Shown one piece after another: positions 50,477-60,612 of a stretch of DNA of 64,000 nt (the first letter of the stretch is position 1; every line of letters starts with the position of its first letter). The notes beneath the pieces are model-generated. The model did no database searches. It was not told the DNA's origin and saw only the letters and a program-made list of their open reading frames with translations. Source of the DNA: Clostridia bacterium. Its GTDB lineage: Bacteria > Bacillota > Clostridia > Christensenellales > Borkfalkiaceae. Made by a program: the position numbers and the translations under genes. The stretch covers positions 124,001 to 188,000 of the forward strand of contig JAFTWU010000017.1 in assembly GCA_017465145.1 (NCBI GenBank), written 5' to 3'.

Positions 50477-52900
50477 TTACTTAATACTCTTTAAGCCCCA
50501 AATATTGTTTGCATAATCGCGAATACTTCTATCTGCAGCAAAAATACCTGCCGTTGCAATGTTATTAAGGCTCTTTTTAGCCCAAGCCATTTTGTCAAGA
50601 TATACTTCGTCTACTTTAGCGTGGATATTATAGAAAGAACCAAAGTCAGCTAAGCACATATATGGGTCTGCAACGGGATGACCGGTTAATAAGTAACGCG
50701 CAATATCTTCAAAAGTTTGACCTGCAAAGCCGTGATTTAACGCTGCTATAACCTTATCTAACTTACGATTGTTAGTATAATAAGAAGATGCATTATAGCC
50801 ATGTGCCCAAAGTTTTTCAACTTCTCTAGCCGTTAGACCAAAGATAAAGATGTTATCTTTGCCACAAACTTCTTGCATTTCAACGTTTGCACCGTCAAGC
50901 GTACCGATAGTTAAAGCGCCGTTTATCATAAACTTCATGTTACCCGTACCACTTGCTTCTTTACCTGCTTGAGAAATTTGTTCACTAATTTCCGTTGCCG
51001 GCATAAGTTTTTCAGCCATAGAAACACAGTAATCTTCTAAATAAATTACGTTTAATTTTTGATTAATTTTTGGGTTGCGCCTTATATCTTCACTTAAGCA
51101 ACAAATCAATTTAATAATTTGTTTAGCAAAATAATACCCAGGTGCTGCCTTTGCGCCAAAAATAAAGGTCTTAGGCGTCATTTCCATATCGGGATTTTCT
51201 TTAAGTTCGTTATAAAGCGAGATGATATATAACGCGTTAAGAAGTTGACGTTTATATTCGTGCATGCGTTTTGCTTGAACGTCGAAGATAGAATTTGGGT
51301 CTAAAACGTAGCCTTGCTTTTTGCTTACGAATTCACAGAATTGTTCTTTCTTTATGCGCTTAATTTTATTTAATTCAGTTAAAACGGTCTTATCGTCTTC
51401 ATACTTTTTGAATTTAATTAATTCACTTGCATCCTTAACGAATCCGTTGCCGATACAATCGGTTAAAAGTGAAGTAAGTTCTGGGTTAGATTGACATAGC
51501 CAACGTCTATGTGCGATACCGTTAGTTACGTTAGTAAACTTTTCAGGGAAAACGTCATAGAAATCCTTGAAAATACTATTTTTAATAATATCACTATGAA
51601 GTGCTGAAACGCCGTTAACTGTATGTGATGCAACGACTGACAAGTTAGCCATCCTAATTTGGTTATGAGAGAAAATACTCATTCTGTCAATCTTATCCCA
51701 ATCGCCCGGGAATTTATCCCACATTTGACCGCAGAAACGTTGGTTAATTTCTCTTAAAATGGTGTAAATCCTAGGTAATCTTCTTTGAATTAAGTCTTCG
51801 CTCCATTTTTCAAGCGCTTCACTCATAACGGTGTGGTTGGTGTATGCAACGGTTTTGGTGACGATATACCAAGCATCGTCCCAAGAATAGCCGTTTTCAT
51901 CAATTAAAATACGCATAAGTTCGGGTATACAAAGTGCGGGGTGCGTATCGTTAATATGAATTGCAGCCTTTTCGGGAAGTGTTGAGAGTGAGCCGTATCT
52001 CTTTTTATGGTCTTGTAAAATATCTTGAAGAGCGGCAGAAACCAACAAATATTGTTGTTTCAATCTTAACGATTTACCTTCAAAGTGGTTATCTGAGGGG
52101 TATAAAACCTTAGAAATAAGTTCTGCTTCATTATCTTCTTGCATACTGCGCATATAATCGCCTTGAGAGAAGGTTTTCATATCGAAATCGCGTATGTTTT
52201 GCGCTTTCCAAAGACGTAAAACTGAAACAGCTTCGCTATCTTTACCAGAAATCATCATATCGTATGCAACTGCTTCAATTTCTTTAGCGTCAACGTGTTC
52301 TACTTTTAAGCCTTGGTCGGTCCAATATTCTTTAACGTAACCGTCAAACTTAATTTTATAGGTTTTATCCATACGTTGAGTAAGCCAAACTTCACCACCC
52401 GGCAACCAAATGTCAGGCAATTCCATTTGCCAACCATCAACGATTTTTTGTTTAAATAAACCGTATTCATAACGGATTGAATAACCCATTGCGGGATAAT
52501 TTCCGCTAGCCAATGCATCCATAAAACAAGCGGCAAGTCTACCTAAACCACCGTTACCAAGACCTGCGTCTGGTTCAATTTCATATAAATCTTCTAAACT
52601 GCAGTTAAATTCTTTTTTAAGCGCAGCGTTAAAAGCATCTTGTATGCTTAGGTTATAAGTATTGTTTTTAAGTGATTGACCAAGCAAAAATTCCATACAA
52701 AGATAGTAAACGCGTTTACCACCTTGAGTACGATATTTTTTGTTAAATGCGCTACGCTTTTCCAATAAAATATCCCTAACGCACATAACAACTGCTTTAT
52801 AAATTTGTTCTTTATTTGCTTCGGCGGGGGTTACGCCAAAATATTTTGAAAGTTTGCTCTTGATAAGTGAAAGAGCGTCTTTTTCTGTCATTTGAGCCAT
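50477..52900 (-). CDS. glgP: Glycogen/maltodextrin phosphorylase
   Basis: 807 residues, GT35. EASGTGNMKFMINGALT includes the PLP lysine, and MEFLLGQSLKNN and DAGLGNGGLGRLAACFMDA are family blocks. It releases glucose-1-phosphate from the non-reducing ends of glucan. It is encoded between glgA and the GH13 hydrolase, so breakdown and synthesis genes share one operon. Control is then likely at enzyme level, but this is inference. Ribosome site AGGAG lies close to the start. Confidence 0.96.
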   Translation of the reverse strand: MAQMTEKDALSLIKSKLSKYFGVTPAEANKEQIYKAVVMCVRDILLEKRSAFNKKYRTQGGKRVYYLCMEFLLGQSLKNNTYNLSIQDAFNAALKKEFNCSLEDLYEIEPDAGLGNGGLGRLAACFMDALASGNYPAMGYSIRYEYGLFKQKIVDGWQMELPDIWLPGGEVWLTQRMDKTYKIKFDGYVKEYWTDQGLKVEHVDAKEIEAVAYDMMISGKDSEAVSVLRLWKAQNIRDFDMKTFSQGDYMRSMQEDNEAELISKVLYPSDNHFEGKSLRLKQQYLLVSAALQDILQDHKKRYGSLSTLPEKAAIHINDTHPALCIPELMRILIDENGYSWDDAWYIVTKTVAYTNHTVMSEALEKWSEDLIQRRLPRIYTILREINQRFCGQMWDKFPGDWDKIDRMSIFSHNQIRMANLSVVASHTVNGVSALHSDIIKNSIFKDFYDVFPEKFTNVTNGIAHRRWLCQSNPELTSLLTDCIGNGFVKDASELIKFKKYEDDKTVLTELNKIKRIKKEQFCEFVSKKQGYVLDPNSIFDVQAKRMHEYKRQLLNALYIISLYNELKENPDMEMTPKTFIFGAKAAPGYYFAKQIIKLICCLSEDIRRNPKINQKLNVIYLEDYCVSMAEKLMPATEISEQISQAGKEASGTGNMKFMINGALTIGTLDGANVEMQEVCGKDNIFIFGLTAREVEKLWAHGYNASSYYTNNRKLDKVIAALNHGFAGQTFEDIARYLLTGHPVADPYMCLADFGSFYNIHAKVDEVYLDKMAWAKKSLNNIATAGIFAADRSIRDYANNIWGLKSIK

Positions 52901-52918
52901 AATTTCTCCTAAAAAGTA

Positions 52919-54601
52919 TTAAATATTGTAAATTTTTTCGTATTCGCCTGCCTGAACTTTCCAAGAAAAATCAGTAGTAATCGCCCTATTTTGAACGTCT
53001 TTCCAAGCGTCTTCGTTTTTAAATGTTCTTATTGCTTCGTTAATAACGTAAAGCATATCGTGTGCGTTATAATCGTGGAAAGTAAAGCCGTTACCCTTAA
53101 CGCCCGTATACGCTTTAATACTATCGTTTAAGCCACCCGTTTCTCTAACAACGGGAACGGTACCGTATCTGCTTGCAATCATTTGAGATAAACCGCAAGG
53201 TTCCATTTTAGAAGGCATTAAGAAAATATCTGCACCAGAATAAATTTTTCTAGATAAATCCTGATTAAATTCTATAATGGTAACGCATTTACCCTTAAAG
53301 CAATTTGCAACGTGGGTAAAATAGTTTTCATAAGACGTTTCTCCCGTGCCTAAAATTACAATTTGGATATCTTGTGATAAAAGCGTTTCAATTGTTGCGC
53401 GCAAAAGGTCTAAACCTTTATGAGAAACAAGCCTTGAAATAACCGCTAAAACGGGAACGTCTGCCCTTACGGGTAGCCCTAAAAGTTTTTGTAAGCCCGC
53501 CTTACATTCAGCCTTACCCGACAAATCGTTTGCCGAATAGTTTTTGAAAAGGAATTTATCAGTTTCGGGATTATAATAATCAACGTCTATACCGTTTAAT
53601 ATACCGTATAATTTATGACTATTTTTACGAATAATGTTTTCCAAACCGTGAGCAAAGAAAGAGTCTTTAATTTCTTCAGCATACGTTGGGCTTACGGTAG
53701 AAACGATATCGGTCATTTCGATAGCGGCTTTCATTAAGTTAACGTTACCGTCAAATTCAACGAATTGCTCAATAGCTTGTGGAAAACCGAAAATATCGCC
53801 GTAGCAATACATATTGAATATACCTTGATATTCTATATTATGAATTGTAAAAATTGACTTAATTTTTGCAAATTTTGCATCGTTATAATACATACCTTTA
53901 AGGTATACGATAGATGCGGCTGTTTGCCAATCGTTACAATGCAATATATCAGGATAAATATCAAGCCTTGCAATAGTGTCTAGAGCTGCGCGAGAAAAGA
54001 AAGCAAATCTTTCGCCGTCATCATAGAACCCGTAAATATTGCCTTCGCGCTTAAAGTAATATTCGTTATCTAAGAAATAGAATTTCACCCCTTCGTATTC
54101 ACAGTAAAACACGCCACAATATTGTGAACGCCAAGAAACTGAAACGTTAAAGCTTGTTAAAAACTTAAACTTTTCCTTAAATTCCGGCTTAATTTTGCTA
54201 TACATAGGCAAAATAACGCTAACGTCTAAATTGCCGTTTTTAGCAAGTGCTTTAGGAAGTGAACCTAAAACGTCTGCTAAACCACCCGTTGCAATAAAGG
54301 GTGCTGCTTCAGAACCCAAAAATACCACCTTTTTCTTTTCAGAAACGGTAATTTTAGGCAATTTTGCAGTAGTTTTAGTTGCGGTTTTTTTAGCAACCGT
54401 TGATTTTTTTGTCGTTGCTTTTGTAGTAGAACTAGAAGTGGTTTTCTTAGTTGTTACTTTTTTAGCCGTAGTTTTTGAAGTAGTGGCTTTAGCAGTTACT
54501 TTCTTTTCGCTAGATTTCTTAACCGTAGCCTTTTCTTCAGTTGCTTTAGCGGTTACTTTTTTAGTTTCGGGCGCTAAAGTAGTTTCAGATTTTTTTGCCA
54601 T
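52919..54601 (-). CDS. glgA: Glycogen synthase with long lysine/threonine-rich N-terminal tail
   Basis: 560 residues; the catalytic GT5 part begins near residue 89 (KKKVVFLGSEAAPF). The first 80 residues are a low-complexity tail with 23 Lys and about 24 Thr by hand count, in repeats such as TTAKKVTTKKTTS and KATTKKS. The nucleotide-sugar loop reads IATGGLADV where most synthases have KTGGL, so the usual Lys is Ala. SKMEPCGLSQMIASRYG and ETGGLNDS near the C terminus are standard. It adds glucose from ADP-glucose to glucan. The tail may bind nucleic acid, polyphosphate, glycogen or another protein; its use is unknown. Start: the ATG follows a GGAG site at 8 bases; inner Met starts that would remove the tail are not seen. 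Confidence 0.94.
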   Translation of the reverse strand: MAKKSETTLAPETKKVTAKATEEKATVKKSSEKKVTAKATTSKTTAKKVTTKKTTSSSTTKATTKKSTVAKKTATKTTAKLPKITVSEKKKVVFLGSEAAPFIATGGLADVLGSLPKALAKNGNLDVSVILPMYSKIKPEFKEKFKFLTSFNVSVSWRSQYCGVFYCEYEGVKFYFLDNEYYFKREGNIYGFYDDGERFAFFSRAALDTIARLDIYPDILHCNDWQTAASIVYLKGMYYNDAKFAKIKSIFTIHNIEYQGIFNMYCYGDIFGFPQAIEQFVEFDGNVNLMKAAIEMTDIVSTVSPTYAEEIKDSFFAHGLENIIRKNSHKLYGILNGIDVDYYNPETDKFLFKNYSANDLSGKAECKAGLQKLLGLPVRADVPVLAVISRLVSHKGLDLLRATIETLLSQDIQIVILGTGETSYENYFTHVANCFKGKCVTIIEFNQDLSRKIYSGADIFLMPSKMEPCGLSQMIASRYGTVPVVRETGGLNDSIKAYTGVKGNGFTFHDYNAHDMLYVINEAIRTFKNEDAWKDVQNRAITTDFSWKVQAGEYEKIYNI

Positions 54602-54673
54602 TAAATAAATCTCCTTAAAATATCAATTCTATCATTTGCCCTTATAGATATTAAGAAAATAAATTTCAATTTG

Positions 54674-55786
54674 TTAAATCATAATGCCTTTGCCAACGTA
54701 GAAGGGATGATTTTCACTGCCGGAAAGCACCTTCTTATCGGTAATAGTAACGTTTTTATCAGCGATAATGCAATTTAGTGAACAGTTTTCGCCAAGAACG
54801 GTGTTTTGCATTATGATACTATTTTTAACTTTTGTGCCACGCGCAACTTTTACGTTACGGAAAATAATACTGTTTTCTACTTCGCCTTCGATAACGCAAC
54901 CGTCGGCAATCATAGAATTAACTACTTTTGCATTGTGACCGTATTTTGTAGGAGCGGAGTCACGAATCTTGGTAAATACACTTCTATCACCAAAAATTTC
55001 GTGTCTATTGTTTTCGTCAAGTAATGCTAAGTTGCTATCGTAGAACGCTTGAAGAGACGTTATGCCCGCATAGAAACCCGTGTGTTCATAACCCATAATC
55101 TTCATACTCTTAAGGTTGCCTGCAACAACGTCTGCCATAAAGTGCTTTTTGTTGTGGCTTATTGCATCCATAACTATATTTTGTAAGAGTGATTTTTTCA
55201 AAACGAATACGTTAATAAATACGTTTGCCTTTTCATCACTAACTTCAGCAACTTGGTTAATACCAACGATACGGTTATCAACCATATCAAAAGTAATTGC
55301 GCTTTCTTCTGCTCCGTGGTCAGGCATACATTTTTTATAAACTAATGTAATATCTGCACGGTTGCGAATATGAGCTTCGATAACGTCGTTATAATTAATT
55401 CTGCTTACAGAATCACAGTCGGTCATAACAACGTAATCTTCGTCTGCACGGAATAAGAAGTTAGTAATACCCTTTAACGCTTCTAGTCTAGAAGTGTAAA
55501 GATTTTTACTACTGTTATCGCCAAAAGGTGGAAGAATAATAACACCACCGTCTTTTCTTGCTAAGTCCCAATCTTTACCACTACCAACGTGGTCGATTAA
55601 AGATTGATAGTTGCTTTTTGTAATAATACCAACGGTATCTATACCAGAGTTAACCATATTTGAAAGCGGAAAGTCTATAAGACGATATCTGCCACCAAAA
55701 GGAATTGAACCTAAAGTTCTAATTCTTACAAGTTCTGGAACGTTATTGTCGTGTATATTAGAGAAAATAATGCCAACTGCTTTCAT
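54674..55786 (-). CDS. glgD: Glucose-1-phosphate adenylyltransferase, GlgD subunit
   Basis: 370 residues. It has the nucleotidyltransferase fold and a C-terminal beta-helix (NSMIADGCVIEGEVENSI), but the GGxGxRL catalytic loop of GlgC is absent: the start reads AVGIIFSNIHDNNVPELV. In Bacillota GlgD is a regulatory partner that raises the activity of GlgC. It follows glgC by 2 bases, so balanced synthesis of both subunits is likely. Confidence 0.95.
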   Translation of the reverse strand: MKAVGIIFSNIHDNNVPELVRIRTLGSIPFGGRYRLIDFPLSNMVNSGIDTVGIITKSNYQSLIDHVGSGKDWDLARKDGGVIILPPFGDNSSKNLYTSRLEALKGITNFLFRADEDYVVMTDCDSVSRINYNDVIEAHIRNRADITLVYKKCMPDHGAEESAITFDMVDNRIVGINQVAEVSDEKANVFINVFVLKKSLLQNIVMDAISHNKKHFMADVVAGNLKSMKIMGYEHTGFYAGITSLQAFYDSNLALLDENNRHEIFGDRSVFTKIRDSAPTKYGHNAKVVNSMIADGCVIEGEVENSIIFRNVKVARGTKVKNSIIMQNTVLGENCSLNCIIADKNVTITDKKVLSGSENHPFYVGKGIMI

Positions 55787-55788
55787 TT

Positions 55789-56991
55789 TTATTTATCCTC
55801 CCTTTTAACGTCTTTATCTATGATAGTGCCACCGATAACTGAAGCGCCGTCTTCAACGGTAATATCTCTACCAAGAAGTGCTATACCCTTGCCTTCAGCC
55901 TTAGCGTTACCAATTTTTGCGTTTTTGCCGATAACGGTACGTTCGTCAATAATTGAATATTCAACAACAGCACCTTCGCCTATCGTAACGTCTGACATAA
56001 TAATACTGTTTTTAACAACAGCGCCTTTACCAATAATTACACTACTTGCTAAAACTGAATTTTCAAGCGTACCTTCAATTTCACAACCAGACATTATAAT
56101 AGAATTGTCTATTTTAGCGTTGTCGCCAATATAGTGTGGGGGTGCCAACGGGCTTCTAGATTGAATTTTCCAAGACGTATCACTAACGTCAAACACGGGA
56201 TTATCGCCAAGCAAGTCCATATTTGCTTCGTAAAGAGAATCAACCGTACCAACGTCTTTCCAATAGCCCTTAAATTCATAAGCCATCATTTTTGCGCCAT
56301 CAGCAAGCATCTTAGGTAATACGTCTTTACCAAAGTCGTTAGAAGAATTGGGGTTTTTGCTATCTTCTTCTAAATATTTATACAATTTCTTTGCAGAGAA
56401 AATGTAAATACCCATTGATGCAAGTGTTGACTTGGGTTTTTTGGGTTTTTCTTCAAATTCGTAAATACTACCATCGGGGTTAGTATTTAAGATACCAAAA
56501 CGTGATGCTTCTTCTATAGGAACGTTAATTGCCGCGATAGTGCAATCTGCGTTATTTGCCCTATGATAGTTAAGCATTATAGAATAGTTCATTTTATAAA
56601 TGTGGTCGCCAGATAACACCAAAACGTAATCTGGGTCAAACTGTTGTAAGAAGTGCAAGTTTTGATAGATTGCGTTTGCCGTACCTTTATACCAGTCAGA
56701 AGAGTGTTTACCTTGATATGGTGACAAAATATGTACACCACCAAACGCTCTGTCTAAGTCCCACGGTTGACCGTTACCGATATAATCGTTAAGAACTAAA
56801 GGTTGATATTGCGTAAGAACACCAACGGTGTCTATACCAGAGTTTACACAGTTAGAAAGCGGAAAGTCGATAATTCTATACTTACCGCCAAACGAAACAG
56901 CCGGTTTAGCAATATTGTTAGTCAAAGCATATAATCTGCTACCTTGACCGCCTGCAAGTAACATTGCAACGCATTTCTTCTTCCTTATCAT
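55789..56991 (-). CDS. glgC: Glucose-1-phosphate adenylyltransferase, GlgC subunit
   Basis: 400 residues. [13 protein letters not shown] is the catalytic nucleotide loop, [17 protein letters not shown] the sugar-binding region, and [14 protein letters not shown] the metal-binding part; a hexapeptide beta-helix ends the chain. It makes ADP-glucose and pyrophosphate from glucose-1-phosphate and ATP, the committed step. It forms a mixed enzyme with GlgD. The pyrophosphate is removed by the enzyme encoded at 29483. Confidence 0.97.
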   Translation of the reverse strand: MIRKKKCVAMLLAGGQGSRLYALTNNIAKPAVSFGGKYRIIDFPLSNCVNSGIDTVGVLTQYQPLVLNDYIGNGQPWDLDRAFGGVHILSPYQGKHSSDWYKGTANAIYQNLHFLQQFDPDYVLVLSGDHIYKMNYSIMLNYHRANNADCTIAAINVPIEEASRFGILNTNPDGSIYEFEEKPKKPKSTLASMGIYIFSAKKLYKYLEEDSKNPNSSNDFGKDVLPKMLADGAKMMAYEFKGYWKDVGTVDSLYEANMDLLGDNPVFDVSDTSWKIQSRSPLAPPHYIGDNAKIDNSIIMSGCEIEGTLENSVLASSVIIGKGAVVKNSIIMSDVTIGEGAVVEYSIIDERTVIGKNAKIGNAKAEGKGIALLGRDITVEDGASVIGGTIIDKDVKREDK

Positions 56992-57010
56992 GTTAAATCT
57001 CCTTAATATA

Positions 57011-58912
57011 TCAATTGGTTTTTACCAAATATATCCCTGTAAATCTTGGCAAAGTAAGTAAAATAGAATTATCTTTGCCGTGGGCCTGTTTTTTTGCCGT
57101 TTTAACGGTTTTGCGCCTTACTAAACCGCGACCGCCGAACCTTTTATCGTCAGTACAAAGTATCATTTTATAAACACCTTTATCGGCGCCAAGACGATAA
57201 TTCATATAGTCGTTGCCAGAAAAGTTTAACAATACTATAACTTCTCTACCTTCTTTATCTTTTCTAACAAAAGAAATTATATTGTTATCCTTTTCATCGG
57301 CGGAAATCCACTTAAATCCGTCCCAAGAATCTTCAATTTCAAAAAGCGCGGGAGTAGATTTATAAATATCGTTTAATTGTTTATTAAACGTCCAAAGTTT
57401 TTTATGTAATTCAAATTTAAGCATAAAAAACTCTAAACCTTCTTTTTCGTTCCACTCTTTAAACTGACCGTATTCGTTACCCATAAAAGAAAGTTTTTTA
57501 CCTGGGTGCGCGTACATATACGCGTTAAAAGTCCTTAAATTTGCAAACTTTGTGGGTATATCGCCCGGCATCTTATCTAAAAGGGATTTTTTGCCGTGAA
57601 CTACTTCGTCGTGAGAAATAGGTAAAATATAATTTTCGCTAAAAGCGTAAAACATTGAAAAAGTTATCTTGTTGTGATTATAAGAACGGAAATAAGGGTC
57701 ACATTTCATATAATCTAAAACGTCGTTCATCCAACCCATATTCCACTTGTAGTTAAAGCCTAAGCCACCATCGTGAACGGGTTTTGTCATAAGGGGAAAA
57801 GAAGTAGATTCTTCTGCAATCATTAAAACGTTAGGGAATTTTTCAAATATTGTCTTGTTTAACTTTTTGAAAAATTCTATTGCTTGAATATTATAGTTTC
57901 CGCCTTCTTCATTAGGCGTCCACTCACCGTTTTCCCTGTCGTAATCTAAGTAAAGCATTGATGCAACGGCGTCTACACGAAGACCGTCTAAATGGTATTT
58001 TTCAAGTAAGAATATTGCACTAGAGATTAAAAAGCATTGAACTTCATTTCTACCCCAGTCGAACATACGCGTGCCCCAAGTGGGATATTCTTTGCGGTGT
58101 GGGTGGCTATTTTCATAACAACACGTGCCGTCAAATTCGTAAAGCCCGTGTTCATCTTTTGGAAAATGTGCGGGAACCCAATCTAAAATTACGCCAATAC
58201 CGTTTTTATGTAAGGTATCCACTAGATACATAAAGTCTTTTGGTGTACCAAAGCGTGAAGTTATAGAATAATAGCCCGTAACTTGATAACCCCAAGAACC
58301 GTCAAACGGATATTCGGTAAGTGGCATAAACTCTACGTGGGTATATCCCATATCTAAAATATATTTTACAAGTTCAACCGCATATTCACGATAGGTATAA
58401 TAGTTGCCGTCATCGTGTTTTTTCCAAGACGCAAGGTTAACTTCGTAAATATTTATGGCTTTATCATATGGCGCTTTTTTGTTTTTGATATAATTTTCGT
58501 CGCCCCATTTATAGCCGTCGATATTATAAATTTTAGATGCCGTTCTTGAAGGCGTTTCACTATGGAAAGCATAAGGGTCTGCCTTAAGAACGGTTTTATT
58601 TTTATGTTTTATGGCAAATTTATATGCATCGAACTCATCTAACCCTTCAACGAATACTTCAAAAATACCGCCGTTAGAAATTCTTTGCATAACGTTAGCG
58701 TTGATATCCCAACAGTTAAAGTCGCCCACAACGGAAACCTTGCTTGCTTTTGGCGCCCAAGTGCGAAAAACAACGCCTTTTTTACCGTTTTGCTTGCAAA
58801 AATGCGCACCTAAATAATCAAAGGCACGATAATTTGTTCCTTGATGGAAAAGATAAATTGGTAAATCAGCATTATCTATTACTGAATTGTTAGCGACTTT
58901 TGTTTTTGACAT
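57011..58912 (-). CDS. glgB: 1,4-alpha-glucan branching enzyme
   Basis: 633 residues. N-terminal CBM48 domain (about 35-125) then GH13 barrel: [16 protein letters not shown] (region I), [15 protein letters not shown] with the nucleophile (II), IAEESTSFP (III) and [14 protein letters not shown] (IV). It moves glucan chains to alpha-1,6 branches. It is the second gene of the operon, 31 bases after pgi and 19 before glgC. The C-terminal beta domain ends with a basic segment rich in Arg and Lys. Confidence 0.96.
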   Translation of the reverse strand: MSKTKVANNSVIDNADLPIYLFHQGTNYRAFDYLGAHFCKQNGKKGVVFRTWAPKASKVSVVGDFNCWDINANVMQRISNGGIFEVFVEGLDEFDAYKFAIKHKNKTVLKADPYAFHSETPSRTASKIYNIDGYKWGDENYIKNKKAPYDKAINIYEVNLASWKKHDDGNYYTYREYAVELVKYILDMGYTHVEFMPLTEYPFDGSWGYQVTGYYSITSRFGTPKDFMYLVDTLHKNGIGVILDWVPAHFPKDEHGLYEFDGTCCYENSHPHRKEYPTWGTRMFDWGRNEVQCFLISSAIFLLEKYHLDGLRVDAVASMLYLDYDRENGEWTPNEEGGNYNIQAIEFFKKLNKTIFEKFPNVLMIAEESTSFPLMTKPVHDGGLGFNYKWNMGWMNDVLDYMKCDPYFRSYNHNKITFSMFYAFSENYILPISHDEVVHGKKSLLDKMPGDIPTKFANLRTFNAYMYAHPGKKLSFMGNEYGQFKEWNEKEGLEFFMLKFELHKKLWTFNKQLNDIYKSTPALFEIEDSWDGFKWISADEKDNNIISFVRKDKEGREVIVLLNFSGNDYMNYRLGADKGVYKMILCTDDKRFGGRGLVRRKTVKTAKKQAHGKDNSILLTLPRFTGIYLVKTN

Positions 58913-58943
58913 TTATAACTTTTGTTTAACCTTTAATATTTAA

Positions 58944-60374
58944 TTAACAAACGTAATCAGACTTTTTAGCGGGTGCTTCGTCCATTTCTTTTTTAGTTGC
59001 TTCGTAACCTTTTCTACCAAATAAAGCATAGGTTGCGTTCTTGCCGCCTTCAACACCGGGTTGGTTAAAGGTGTTAATGTTAAGCATTGCCCCTGCAAAC
59101 GCCGTTTCCATTTCAAACATATATAAAAGTTGACCGATAGTAAACGCGTTAACTTCAGGTAAAGTAATAGTATAATTTAATCTTTTTGCGGTAGTTAAAG
59201 CATATTCGGTCGCTTTCATTTCCGCTTGAATAAGTTCGTTCATAGTGTGACCGCAAAGGAAATTAACGTCTGGAATATTTGCACAACCTTGGCTAATTTC
59301 AACGCTAGAACGATAGTTTTCAACGCCGATTAAGGTTATAACCTTATCAAAAGGACCTTCACGATATAATTGAACTTGAGAGTGTTGGTCGGTTACGCCA
59401 AGTGCTTTAACGGGGGTTTGACCAACGAACACTTCATTACCTTCGTTATCAACGGCTTTACCAAGACTTTCGCCCCATAATTGACAATACCAGTCTGCAA
59501 TATATTTTAAGCTATCTGCATAAGGCATCATAACTGAAATATTCTTGCCTTTATTCATTGCTAAATATTCAATAAGCGCGCTGATAAGTGCGGGGTTTTT
59601 GGTGTAATCTTTATTTTTGCAAAGTTTGTCCATATAGGCCGCGCCAAGCAACAATTCTTTAATATCAATACCAACCACTGCCGCGGGTAGTAAACCAACG
59701 GGACAAAGTTCAGAAAATCTTCCGCCAACGCCATCGGGAATATAGAAAGTTTTTAAGCCTTCTTCTTTTGCAATTTTAATAAGGTTACCCTTATTTTCAG
59801 AAGTAGTTGCAATCATATGGTCTTTCGCCTTATCGCCAAATCTCTTCTTTAAGATATCCATAATGATAAGGTATTGAGCCATAGTTTCACTTGTTGCGCC
59901 ACTCTTTGTTACGACGTTAAAAATAGTTTTATCTAAATCTAAAACGTCAAGTAATGCGTTCATTCTTTCGGGGTCTACGTTATCTTCAACGTAAAGTTTA
60001 GGTGCTTTACGCTTAGATTTAGGCAATTCGTTATGTCTTAAGTGACAAAGTGCTTGGAAAACAGCTATAGGACCAAGCGCAGAACCACCGATACCTAAAA
60101 CGACGAAATTATCGCATTTTTTCTTAATATCTTTTGCGGTTGTAATGATATCTGCAACGATTTCCTTTTGGTTATAAGGAAGTTCCGTCCACCCCATCAT
60201 GCCCGTGCCACGATTTTCTTTAACGTATTTTAAAGCGGAAAGAGCAAGCTTTTTGTTTGCAGAAAATTCTTCCGCACTAAAACCTTGCTCTGCGCCGATA
60301 TATTCAGCCATAACGTTGTTATAGTCTAGTTTAATTTGCATACTTTTTTGCCATTGTGAATTTTTCTTTGCCAT
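58944..60374 (-). CDS. pgi: Glucose-6-phosphate isomerase
   Basis: 476 residues from ATG 60374, preceded by GGAG; an ATG five codons upstream contains that GGAG and is rejected. Signature areas GIGGSALGPIAV, NVVTKSGATSETMAQY and TSENKGNLIKIAKEEG define the SIS-fold isomerase. It interconverts fructose-6-phosphate and glucose-6-phosphate. Being first in the glycogen operon, it connects glycolysis/gluconeogenesis to polymer synthesis. No phosphoglucomutase gene is present in the operon. Confidence 0.96.
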   Translation of the reverse strand: MAKKNSQWQKSMQIKLDYNNVMAEYIGAEQGFSAEEFSANKKLALSALKYVKENRGTGMMGWTELPYNQKEIVADIITTAKDIKKKCDNFVVLGIGGSALGPIAVFQALCHLRHNELPKSKRKAPKLYVEDNVDPERMNALLDVLDLDKTIFNVVTKSGATSETMAQYLIIMDILKKRFGDKAKDHMIATTSENKGNLIKIAKEEGLKTFYIPDGVGGRFSELCPVGLLPAAVVGIDIKELLLGAAYMDKLCKNKDYTKNPALISALIEYLAMNKGKNISVMMPYADSLKYIADWYCQLWGESLGKAVDNEGNEVFVGQTPVKALGVTDQHSQVQLYREGPFDKVITLIGVENYRSSVEISQGCANIPDVNFLCGHTMNELIQAEMKATEYALTTAKRLNYTITLPEVNAFTIGQLLYMFEMETAFAGAMLNINTFNQPGVEGGKNATYALFGRKGYEATKKEMDEAPAKKSDYVC

Positions 60375-60429
60375 TTTTAACGTCTCCATGTTGCATAAAA
60401 TTTAGTGTTTATATAATTTCACTACTATT

Positions 60430-60458
60430 AATATAATATATTATATTAAAGTTGTCAA
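60430..60458 (-). promoter_or_regulatory. Promoter of the pgi-glg operon
   Basis: Minus strand TTGACA (60453-60458), 17-base spacer, TATATT (60430-60435), about 56 bases before the pgi start. The only strong promoter seen before the seven genes. Confidence 0.75.
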
Positions 60459-60576
60459 TAAGGGTTTTGCCATATTTTGTTAAAATTTATCTATTAACCA
60501 CAAAATATATGGCTTAATTTATAAATTAATAAATTTTTTTCGGAAAAATTATATTTAAGAGCAAAAAACAAAAATA

Positions 60577-60612
60577 AAAGGGGTTGACAAAAAAGTCATC
60601 CCCCTTTATTTT
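60577..60612 (-). terminator. Terminator of valS
   Basis: Minus strand arms AAAGGGGGATGAC / GTCAACCCCTTT with a T6 loop, followed by a T-rich run; begins at the valS stop codon. Confidence 0.8.

Noticed and set aside
54195-54608. Plus-strand open frame of about 137 codons opposite the start of glgA
   Set aside because: It is the antisense of the lysine/threonine repeat and gives a low-complexity valine/phenylalanine chain with no start signal.
60584-60590. TTGACA inside the valS terminator, read on the plus strand
   Set aside because: It is part of the terminator stem, has no -10 box at the right distance and no gene follows on that strand.
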